Source: Pukyongia sp963768085
Lineage (GTDB): Bacteria; Bacteroidota; Bacteroidia; Flavobacteriales; Flavobacteriaceae
Length of the DNA stretch: 64,000 bases
NCBI GenBank assembly: GCA_963768085.1
Contig: CAVYGO010000004.1
Span: forward strand, 46,046-110,045
Direction of reading: 5' to 3'
This document shows positions 57,123 to 64,000 of this stretch, piece by piece (position 1 is the first letter of the stretch; every line of letters begins with the position of its first letter). The notes beneath the pieces are model-generated. The model was given only the letters and a program-made list of their open reading frames with translations. It was not told where the DNA came from and made no database searches. The position numbers and the translations under genes are program-made.

Positions 57123-57994
57123 TATTTTTTTTCAATCCATTCATTATAAAAATCTTTATCACACAAAATCGACAACAATCGAACATTCTCCATATAGTTT
57201 AGTTGTAGCTCCATGTATAAGTTCTTTTCAACCTCTTTTGGTCTTTTGGAAATGGTATTTAATTGCATCAACTTTTGGAAGATAAACTTGATTTTCGGTT
57301 TTTTTTGTGTTTGATGAACATTTTTCTAAATTAAAATTGCATACGTATCGAAAACACTCTTTCGATTTATTAATATGCTCTTTCTGAAAGTTCTCTACTC
57401 GATCAACTCCTAAGAAATCGTATATCTCATTGAGTTTCTCTAATTGATTCCTATTAAATTCTTCATAGGCCATCACTAGGACTTTTTCTTTTCCAAATGT
57501 GTCAATGTATCTTTTCACCTGTTGTAATATAACCCGGATGAGAAATACATATAATTTTGAAAAAAAGTGTGTAAACAACTCTTGTTTTTAACCCTATCGG
57601 CTTCCAATGCAATTGCCTCACTAAATGTAGGTTATATGTTCATATCCATGCATCGTCATCCAATTGTACAGTGAATAGGCTCGTTCAACAGGATTTCGAA
57701 GCAGAATAATTATTTTAGCAATGGGACATCTTTTTTGATCCACTCTGCACTCTCTTCCGAAGTCAAATAAGCATGACAAACCTCCCCTATTAATTGTTCA
57801 TCTGTGGCATCTTCAAAATAACTGGCGTATTGATTTTTATCACTTACGCCGTATTGATTTGAAAAATAACCTAGCTCCTTAAATCTAATATCGGTTGTGA
57901 CAAAAATCGAAGGATGTTGTTGAAAATAGTTCCACAAGGCGGTTGTTCCAGATTTTGCAGCACCAACAACAAAGAAAGAAGGTATTTTACTCAT
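57122..57994 (-). CDS. sulfotransferase (Sulfotransfer_1-type), frameshifted
   Basis: The ATG at 57992-57994 starts MSKIPSFFVVGAAKSGTTAL. This is the 5'-PSB loop of heparan-type sulfotransferases, followed by WNYFQQHPSIFVT. The next frame gives the 3'-PB-like AKIIILLRNPVERAYSLYNW. Then come VLVMAYEEFNRNQLEKLNEI, YDFLGVDRVENFQKEHINKS and, in the last frame, YMENVRLLSILCDKDFYNEW to the stop at 57122. Indels lie near 57708, 57630, 57540 and 57240. Joined length is about 290 residues. Fourth of five sulfotransferases in the locus, and of a different subtype from those at 36-39 kb. Confidence 0.82.
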
Positions 57995-58015
57995 TATGTA
58001 TAAATATTTTTATAA

Positions 58016-59268
58016 CTATACTTCGTGCCATTCACAATTTAAAATCACACATCCATAGTCTCGGCTTGCATATCGCGCTAAGGAACTTCCGGTCTCTTCA
58101 ATATGAAAATCAACAACAGATTCAAAGCGGCGCATAATTTCTCTATTTGGAATATGAAATCCAACGGTTATTTTGTAATCATTTGGCACCAAAACCGATT
58201 AGGGAAATCAACATAGAATTCCTTATTAACAGTCCTTCCAAAACTGTTTCGAGTATTTTCTGGGATGAAAACACATTTCTTCCTTTTCTATCTTGCACAC
58301 GAAAAGACACCACCGCACCATTATGCTTAGATGACTGTATTACTTTCACATATAACGTGATGATATCATCAAACTTAAAGTCACTTGAAACCTCTTTGTT
58401 TTTAGAACCTTTATTTCAAGATATCCGATTTTGAATAGGGAGTAGTATTTATATAATGATTTACACCTTGAGTAGTAGAGGATTCTAGATATCTATCAAT
58501 ACAATCATCAGTACTCCCTTCAAAAACAACCTCACCATTTTCTAGAACTATTCCTCGTGTACATAACTGTTTCACACTGGCCATATTATGACTCACAAAC
58601 AATACGGTGCGCCCTCACCCCCACTGAATCTCCTGCATCTTCCCAATGGCCTTTTTCTGAAATTCGGCATCCCCAACGGCCAGTACCTCATCGATCACCA
58701 GGATATCTGGTTCTAGATGAGCAGCAACGGCAAAGGCCAGCCGTACGGTCATTCCGCTACTATAACGTTTGGTGGGTGTATCGATATACATCTCACAACC
58801 GGAAAAATCGACGATCTCATCGATCTTGGAAGTGATCTCCGCCTTGGTCATTCCCAAAATAGCACCGTTGAGATAAATATTCTCCCTTCCTGTTAATTCG
58901 GGATGAAAACCGGTTCCTACCTCCAGTAATGAGGCTATACGGCCCCGGCTTCTTGATTATTCCCGTGGTGGGAGTGGTAACCCGGAAAACAATTTTAACA
59001 GCGTGGATTTCCCCGCACCGTTCTTACCAATAATTCCTAATACCTCACCTTCCTCTACTTCAAAATTGATATCCCGTAACGCCCATACATAATCTTCGGT
59101 GGCCTGCGCACTTCTATCGTTAACACTACCAATTTTCAGATAGGGATCTTCTTTTCCATGTATACGATGCCAGAATCGATTTAAATCGTGTACCATGGAC
59201 CCCGTTCCCACCAGGCCCAGGCGGTACTGCTTGCTGATATTTTCTGCTTGTAATATGATCTTCCCCAT
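58016..59268 (-). CDS. wzt: polysaccharide ABC transporter ATP-binding protein (Wzt-type), frameshifted
   Basis: The start at 59266-59268 gives MGKIILQAENISKQYRLG. The ATPase has VLGIIGKNGAGKSTLLKLFS (Walker A), then in later frames ASLLEVGTGFHPELTGRENI, YSSGMTVRLAFAVAAHLEPD (signature SSGM), ILVIDEVLAVGDAEFQKKAI (Walker B) and VSHNMASVKQLCTRGIVLEN. The frame then breaks repeatedly, but a C-terminal domain of about 130 residues (ending in ASRDYGCVILNCEWHE) fits the Wzt substrate-recognition domain. Breaks lie near 58955, 58860, 58617, 58430 and 58180. Joined length is about 417. It drives export of the finished glycan with Wzm. Confidence 0.88.
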
Positions 59269-60141
59269 TACACTGTATCTATAAAGGTTTTTTCGGTTCG
59301 GTTGAATAAGATGAGTCCGAGTAAAAATAGAACTACACCCCCTATGCTAATGATAAAGAACCCATTCCAGCTAAAGTATAAATTGTCAGTTCCGAAAAGG
59401 GTGTATCGAATTCCTTCAATGATCTGCGCCAGTGGATTATAATCAACCAACCAGCTGTATTCCGGTACCTTTTCTTTTAGCTGACCTATTGGATAGGGCA
59501 CTGCCGATAAATACATCAGCAACTGGATGGCGAAGGTGAGCAATATTGAAACATCCCGGTATTTCGTAGAAAAGGTTGAGATCACCATGCCCATTCCAAG
59601 GCCATATAGCATCAGAAGTATTACGTAAGCCGGAAATAATAATATATAACTGTTCGGGGCCAGGTCGATGCCTACATAATACACATAATACAGGTAGAAT
59701 CCGGTTAAGATGAGTAACTGTATGGCAAACTTGACCAGGTTCGAGATCGTTTTCGACATAGGTACTATAAACCTCGGAAAGTATACTTTACCAAAAACTC
59801 CCGCATTCATCCTAAAAGTATTGGCTGTTCCATACAGACACACCTTAAAATAGTTCCAGGCAGTTATCCCTGCAAAGTTGAAAAAGAAAAGCCGGAATGA
59901 CCCCGGTCGATATAGAAGCGATATTGTTAAAGACCAGGGTAAAGATCACCGAAGTGAATAACGGTTGGATAAAGAACCACAAGGGGCCAAGAATGGTTTG
60001 CTTATAAACGGTAACAATGTCTCGTTTTACAAAAAGATAAAGCAGGTCCCGATATCGCCAGATTTCCTTAAAGTTAAGGTCGATAAGCTTTCTTTTGGCA
60101 GAGATTTCGAATAACCATTCGTCCTTGTGGGAACTGTTCAT
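59268..60141 (-). CDS. wzm: polysaccharide ABC transporter permease (Wzm-type), one frameshift
   Basis: The start is placed at the ATG 60139-60141 (MNSSHKDEWLFEISAKRKLI) because the longer frame adds a non-conserved stretch. An indel near 59865 separates the first 90 residues (IWRYRDLLYLFVKRDIVTVY, GPLWFFIQPLFTSVIFTLVF) from the rest. That continues from FRMNAGVFGKVYFPRFIVPM and FAIQLLILTGFYLYYVYYVG, then YGLGMGMVISTFSTKYRDVS, to NPLAQIIEGIRYTLFG. About 290 residues, six helices, ABC-2 type. It forms the membrane channel of the glycan exporter with the downstream wzt gene. Confidence 0.89.
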
Positions 60142-60503
60142 TGAAAGTCTTTTGGGTAAAGCAATATAGCAATATTTGGTGAAAAATATGAATTGAACTG
60201 ACAAGAATTAGGCTAGTTATAAAAGGGTAATTAACAATGTCTGTGATGCTTGCCCGCTAATATTTTTGGGTTATCGAAGTCATCACGTATCAGACAGTCA
60301 CCTTAAGTTTTAAAACGATACGGACGCCAATTTAAGGTGTAAATCCGTTTCCTGCAGGTCATCACGCCTTCACTATCTCTTTACTCCAATGAAGTCATAG
60401 CCATTGACCAACATTTCTAAATTATCAATATAACATCAAAACATAGAGCTTCACAGTTACAATTAATTTTGCACGATGTTTATAAACATACCATTAGCGA
60501 CGA
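60142..60503. other. intergenic region upstream of wzm, no gene seen
   Basis: 362 bases without a supportable gene. No terminator hairpin stands out. A TAATTTTG box at 60464-60471 faces away from wzm, and on the wzm strand only weak boxes such as TATTTTTC are seen. GTCATCACG occurs twice (near 60280 and 60358). The stretch probably holds the wzm promoter. Confidence 0.5.
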
Positions 60504-61378
60504 TCAAGTCACATGCAACCACTCATCAATTAGAAGTTTTAAATGTTTTGAATTATTGATATCCAGTTTTCTAACAAAAAAATGGTCGCTTTGTTTTATG
60601 TCTGAAAAATCCTCCTCGTTCAGAATCGAAGGACTACTTATGTTTTGTTCTGTCCATTTGATCATCCGTAAATTATCGCTTTCAATCTGTGCTTCTAGCG
60701 GAGAATTCATCAGAATTGTCTGAATATATATTTCTTCTGCACAAAAAGTATGTTTTAACCTCTTAAGCAGTTTTGGATGTTCCAGAGTATAATTATCAAC
60801 CGTTTCAACGGCCTCGCGATTCAGGCTCCAGTAGGTCGAACCACCGAATAAAGGGGGGAGGTATGAAGCTACTGTTCTTTTTACCCCTAAAAGTCGCTGT
60901 AATTTAATTGCTTTGTGTATCCAGTAAGCGTGCTTTTTAGCATCTAACAGATCATAGAAATTATAAAAATTAATTCTGTTCATCCCTCCTTCTGCCCAAC
61001 AATTTGCCGGTAATGGAAAATTTTCCAAATAACATTTATCCTTGTTTCGAGAAAAAAATTCGTGGAATGTATCCAAAGACTTAATAGGATAATCCTGTGC
61101 GGTAATTAAATGAAAAAAGTAGTTATCCTCTTCTTTTAACGCCTGCTGAATTAAAAATAAAATAGCTAAAAGATGGTTTCTCCCACCCCAGTTAACCGAA
61201 TATTTTCGGAAATAAGTTGAACATTATCGAACTTTTGTATCGCTCTATTAAACAGCTCGGGCACAGTACTATTTCGATCAATATGAATATAGATCGAAAA
61301 ACGATCATCAAATAGTTTACATAGATCAAGTATTTGATCAAAATCCTTGTAGGCTGTAATAAGTATGGCTTGTCTCAT
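60504..61378 (-). CDS. core-2/I-branching-type beta-N-acetylglucosaminyltransferase, one frameshift
   Basis: The ATG at 61376-61378 starts MRQAILITAYKDFDQILDLC. The N-terminal 70 residues include FSIYIHIDRNSTVPELF. After an indel near 61165 the frame continues FFHLITAQDYPIKSLDTFHE, GMNRINFYNFYDLLDAKKHA, YLPPLFGGSTYWSLNREAVE and HTFCAEEIYIQTILMNSPLE (catalytic Glu region CAEEIY). About 290 residues. The family (PF02485-like) is named after animal mucin-branching enzymes and also occurs in bacterial polysaccharide loci. Here it probably adds a branching sugar. Confidence 0.85.
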
Positions 61379-61382
61379 AAAG

Positions 61383-62151
61383 CTACTTGAATAGATTCTT
61401 TAAAAACAAAAGGAAATTAGACAGCTTAGGATACTTTAAAATAAAGAACTTCTTCCCATTTGGATGAAAGAAAAAAATAAACCTGGCTTTTATATACGCC
61501 ATTCCTTTTCGCTTATCCTCGAAGCTATAATTAAAATACCGAATGTCTTCTTTATACAGTTTAGCAACCAGTTTTTGTTTTTTATTTGTGTAGAATAAAG
61601 AATAATGCTCGAGTTTCTTTCGATTTATATTTTTTTTTGCGCTGAAACTTGATGCTGGAAGACCTAATTGTGGATGCCAATTTCTTTAGTTCGTTCCCAA
61701 GTTCTTCAAACTTTATAACTTTATCATATTCAATTTCAGAACCATTGTAGAAAAAGTATTCTTTTTGTTTCGTCAGGTGATCACTAAGGTTATAATCCCG
61801 ATCCCTGGAAAACGACTCCTTGAATTTTCCTCCACCGATAAGAAAATTGGAAAAACCATCGTATATATTTTCATTGTTTATGCTCCACAAATAATCTGAA
61901 TAGGCCCTGGACCATGGATTTCGTATAATTACAAATTTGTAGTATTCATTCCAGGTTTTTTGGTCAATGTAACCGAAATCCAATAATTGTTGAGGTGTTG
62001 CATGCTGAAGGTATAACCTGTTTTCCGGACACCATCCATATAAATGTTCATAATTTAATTCTTTCGAATCGATGCCAAAGGCCCCTTCAATACTGGTTCC
62101 CGCACATTTCGAAATATGAATAAAAATACATTGGTGTTTATGGGAGATCAT
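61383..62151 (-). CDS. sulfotransferase (Sulfotransfer_2-like), frameshifted
   Basis: I place the start at the ATG 62149-62151 (MISHKHQCIFIHISKCAGTS), because the 5'-PSB loop FIHISKCAGTSIEGAFG should be near the N-terminus; an upstream in-frame stretch looks like non-coding sequence. The 3'-PB segment is FVIIRNPWSRAYSDYLWSIN. It continues NLSDHLTKQKEYFFYNGSEI. An indel near 61640 shifts the C-terminus, which reads KLYKEDIRYFNYSFEDKRKG and ends KNLFK at 61383. About 256 residues. It resembles the plus-strand copy at 46615. Confidence 0.8.
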
Positions 62152-62259
62152 ATATTCAAATAGAGTAAGACGTAATGCTCTAGATTGAATGCTAAGATAG
62201 ATAAATATAAAAATTATAGCAGCCAAAACCTTCAAACCTGGTAAATGCAACAATGGATG

Positions 62260-62912
62260 CTATCTGAAACCCTCCCAGGTGATCTTTAATCCGTCCTTTA
62301 CCGAAAATTCAGGATTATACATTAATAAGTTTCTGGCCTTATCGATATTAGCGAGTGAATCCCGAACATCGCCCGCTCTGGGCGGTCCGTGATACGGCAT
62401 CCAAAGTGATCTCCGGAGATTTCCTGAAGATCTTTCCACAATTCGTTCAAGACTTATGCGTTCGCCACAGGCAATATTAAAGACTTCGTTGTCTGCTTCC
62501 TCCGGAAGCGAAAAAAGCTCTTACATTCGCCTGCACAGCATTTTCCACATAGGTGAAATCGCGGGTTTGTCCGCCATCTCCGTTAATAGTTGGTGATTTA
62601 CCATCTTTCAGGGCCTGCATAAATAATGGTATTACCGCCGCATAAGCGCCTTTCGGACTTTGTTTCGGGCCAAAAACGTTGAAATATCGCAATCCGATGG
62701 TCTTTGTGCCATAGGTCTTATAAAACACATCGGCATAGATCTCGTTCACCAATTTTGTAACTGCGTAAGGTGAGATTGGTTTTCCAATATTGTCTTCTAC
62801 TTTGGGTAAAGCCTTACTATCGCCATAGGTCGAACTGGATGCCGCATAAACCATACGTCTTACCGAATCACTTTCCTTCTGGGCAACCAGCATATTAAGA
62901 AAACCGCTAACA
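62260..62912 (-). CDS. UDP-GlcNAc 4-epimerase-like SDR, N-terminus cut by the foreign junction
   Basis: Only the C-terminal two thirds are present. MVYAASSSTYGDSKALPKVE (Ser), KPISPYAVTKLVNEIYADVF (YxxxK), TIGLRYFNVFGPKQSPKGAY, AAVIPLFMQALKDGKSPTIN and GGQTRDFTYVENAVQANVRA fit the WbpP/TviC group of UDP-GlcNAc 4-epimerases. An indel near 62515 shifts the last 85 residues, which end EGFR at 62260. The Rossmann N-terminus with GxxGxxG is missing, because at about 62915 the sequence changes to unrelated GC-rich DNA. It probably supplies UDP-GalNAc for the glycan. Confidence 0.85.
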
Positions 62913-62930
62913 TCCTCCCGGAATGCGGTT
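62905..62930. other. junction with foreign GC-rich DNA (probable chimera)
   Basis: At this point the epimerase reading (... SGFLNMLVAQ) gives way to a GC-rich lipoprotein frame (... AERASNRI). Base composition goes from about 40% to about 70% GC within a few bases, and codon use changes completely. No repeat, integrase or att-like site is seen, which points to a joining artefact. Confidence 0.85.
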
Positions 62931-63294
62931 GCTGGCGCGTTCGGCTTCCGCCCGCAGCGCCTCGATGTCGGCGCGAATCGTGTCGGTCGCCTCCCGGCGC
63001 TGCGCCGTCTGGGCGGTGGCCTCGGCGAGGAGTCGCGTCCAGCTTGGCCTGCTCCGCCAGCCGCCGCGCCTCCAGGTTCTGCTCGTCTCGCATCGCGGCG
63101 CGCGCCGCCTCGAGCTTGGTCCGCGCGGTGCGCATCTCGAGCGGGGCGAAGTGCGCGGCATCGGCCTGCTCGGCCTTGCGAAGCGCGAGGTCGGCCTTGC
63201 CCATCTGCGACTCCGGAGGCGGAACCGATGCGCAGGCACCGAGCCCCGTCGCCAGGAGCAGGACGAGCACGAAACGGGTCGTTGAGCAGTCCAT
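62920..63294 (-). CDS. DUF4398-like lipoprotein, foreign GC-rich DNA, truncated
   Basis: The ATG at 63292-63294 starts MDCSTTRFVLVLLLATGLGA with a lipobox LGAC at residues 17-20. The mature part is Ala/Glu/Arg-rich helix (KADLALRKAEQADAAHFAPL, EMRTARTKLEAARAAMRDEQ, EARRLAEQAKLDA). After a frameshift near 63035 it continues LAEATAQTAQRREATDTIRA and DIEALRAEAERASNRI until the junction. This pattern matches the DUF4398 family of proteobacterial outer-membrane lipoproteins. Codon use is wholly unlike the rest of the window. Confidence 0.7.
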
Positions 63295-63331
63295 GCACGT
63301 TCCTCCTGTGCGATCTGATATACCAGAGCGT

Positions 63332-63790
63332 TCAACCGTCGTCCAGCCCCGACCGCGTAGCTGCCGGAGCGTCGCCCCTGCCAGGTGTGGCGCCTCGGCT
63401 CAGCCGCTGGTCGTCTCGCTCGACGCGGCCGTCGACGATGCGGACGACGCGGCGGGCGCGCTCCATCACCCGGGGTCGTGGGTGGAGAAGAGGAAGGTGA
63501 CGCCCCGGTCGCGGTTGAGCTGCTCCATGATGTCGAGGAGCTTCTCCGCGGTCTCGGAGTCCACGTTGGCGGTCGGCTCGTCGGCCAGGACCACGGCGGG
63601 GTTCGAGGCGATGGCGCGGGCGATGGCGACGCGCTGCTGCTGGCCGCCGGAGAGCTCGTCGGGCCGCCGGTCTTCCAGGCCCTCCAGGCCCACCTCGGCG
63701 AGCAGACCCATCACCCGCTCGCGGCGCTCGGACGCCTCGACGCCCTGGAGGGAGAGCACGATCTCGGCGTTCTCGTAGGCGGTGAGGATG
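63332..63790 (-). CDS. LolD-like ABC ATPase, C-terminal part, foreign GC-rich DNA
   Basis: Sense order: LTAYENAEIVLSLQGVEASE, RVMGLLAEVGLEGLEDRRPD, ELSGGQQQRVAIARAIASNP (signature), AVVLADEPTANVDSETAEKL (Walker B) and GVTFLFSTHDP (H-loop). After a one-base shift near 63473 it ends RVMERARRVVRIVDGRV and a low-complexity tail at 63332. The Walker A half is missing because another protein is joined at about 63790. It is a MacB/LolD-type ATPase half. It lies 37 bases before the lipoprotein start, so those two may be true neighbours in the donor genome. Confidence 0.78.
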   Translation of the reverse strand, partial: HPHRLRERRDRALPPGRRGVRAPRAGDGSARRGGPGGPGRPAARRALRRPAAARRHRPRHRLEPRRGPGRRADRQRGLRDRGEAPRHHGAAQPRPGRHLPLLHPRPRVMERARRVVRIVDGRVERDDQRLSRGATPGRGDAPAATRSGLDDG

Positions 63791-63800
63791 CCCGGGAACA
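63780..63800. other. second junction inside the GC-rich tail
   Basis: The open frame runs on across this point, but its left and right parts belong to unrelated families. The N-terminal side reads AIMDCGV-PG as in saccharopine dehydrogenases; the C-terminal side reads LTAYENAEIVL as in LolD. This indicates another join of pieces. Confidence 0.65.
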
Positions 63801-64000
63801 CCCCGCAGTCCATGATCGCGACCACGCCTTTTTCCCGGGCCAGTTCGTCGAGCCCGAAGGGATCTTCGGGAAAGAACGCGATGTCGACGACGTTCTTGCC
63901 CGCCAGGATCACCGCTTCGAGCGTCCGGTAGCCCATGAACCCCGGCACCGCGTCGACCACGAAATCGTAGTCGGCCACCAGTGCGGTCACGGCGGCCGGC
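63790..64000 (-). CDS. saccharopine-dehydrogenase-like fragment, foreign GC-rich DNA, cut at window edge
   Basis: About 70 residues visible: DYDFVVDAVPGFMGYRTLEA, VILAGKNVVDIAFFPEDPFG, LDELAREKGVVAIMDCGV. This is the segment after the Rossmann NAD-binding part of saccharopine dehydrogenase-family reductases, with the usual PEDPF and DCGV motifs. Both ends are missing: the window edge on one side, the join to the LolD-like fragment on the other. It probably belongs to a third gene of foreign origin. Confidence 0.7.

Noticed and set aside
60464..60471. TAATTTTG promoter box on the plus strand
   Set aside because: It points into the 3' end of a minus-strand gene with no plus-strand gene after it, so it is most likely a chance match.
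62152..62253. N-terminal membrane helix of the last sulfotransferase
   Set aside because: The extra 34 codons upstream of MISHKHQ give a hydrophobic stretch unlike the family, and the PAPS loop should be close to the N-terminus; chance open frame preferred.
63044..63778. Long plus-strand open frame in the GC-rich tail
   Set aside because: It is the antisense shadow of GC-rich genes on the minus strand (lipoprotein and ABC ATPase), whose motifs are clear; the plus-strand protein is low-complexity Arg/Ser/Ala.
1..64000. CRISPR array, rRNA, tRNA, insertion sequence or prophage
   Set aside because: No regularly spaced repeats, tRNA cloverleaf, transposase, integrase or phage protein was recognised on either strand by reading; a tRNA scan was not possible.

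Overview
The window comes from the chromosome of a marine-type Flavobacteriaceae bacterium (Bacteroidota). Evidence is moderate-to-low GC, a cyclophilin-FKBP fusion, a DUF3276 protein, a PorV/PorQ-family protein, a YfiT-type DinB protein, leucine dehydrogenase, and promoters of the Bacteroidota kind (TTTG ... TAnnTTTG). The genus cannot be told from the sequence. Many conserved genes (pepT, nusB, leucine dehydrogenase, recQ, kdsD, tatC, wzm, wzt and others) are split over two or more reading frames by single-base indels, mostly in short homopolymers. Essential genes are hit as often as accessory ones, so this looks like uncorrected long-read error, not gene decay. Such genes are annotated here at full extent.

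Layout. 1-24132 is core housekeeping: pyrD (edge), pepT, yajC, a DUF1573 protein, nusB, leucine dehydrogenase, an ABC exporter, DUF3276, a secreted M14 peptidase, a SulP transporter behind a striking palindrome, a histidine kinase, csaA, a thioredoxin-like protein, yfiT-like, the PPIase fusion and recQ. Then come kdsD-tatC-CMD-lptB, pssA, a PorV/PorQ protein and a DUF4105 protein. 24133-62912 is one very large surface-polysaccharide locus, almost all on the minus strand with 1-4 nt overlaps. It holds an initiating sugar-phosphate transferase, an O-antigen ligase/polymerase, about 14 glycosyltransferases, neuA-neuB-methyltransferase-neuC for CMP-sialic acid, gmd-fcl for GDP-L-fucose, and two hexapeptide acyltransferases. 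It also has a WbsX protein, methyltransferases, nucleotide-sugar epimerases, five sulfotransferases of three subtypes, and a Wzm/Wzt ABC exporter. Together these predict a sialylated, fucosylated, acylated and multiply sulfated surface glycan. Parts of it (about 47.3-49.3 kb and 53.6-58.6 kb) are clearly more AT-rich, as if assembled from acquired cassettes.

From about 62915 to the end the sequence switches abruptly to very GC-rich DNA of another organism (proteobacteria-like). The switch cuts the last epimerase gene. Inside that tail two unrelated proteins are fused at about 63790: a saccharopine-dehydrogenase-like N-terminal part and a LolD-like ATPase C-terminal part. This is most simply a chimeric read or misassembly and should not be read as biology of the flavobacterium.

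No rRNA, tRNA, CRISPR array or insertion sequence was seen. The most unusual content is the combination of sialic acid, an interposed methyltransferase and several sulfotransferases in one bacterial surface-glycan locus.
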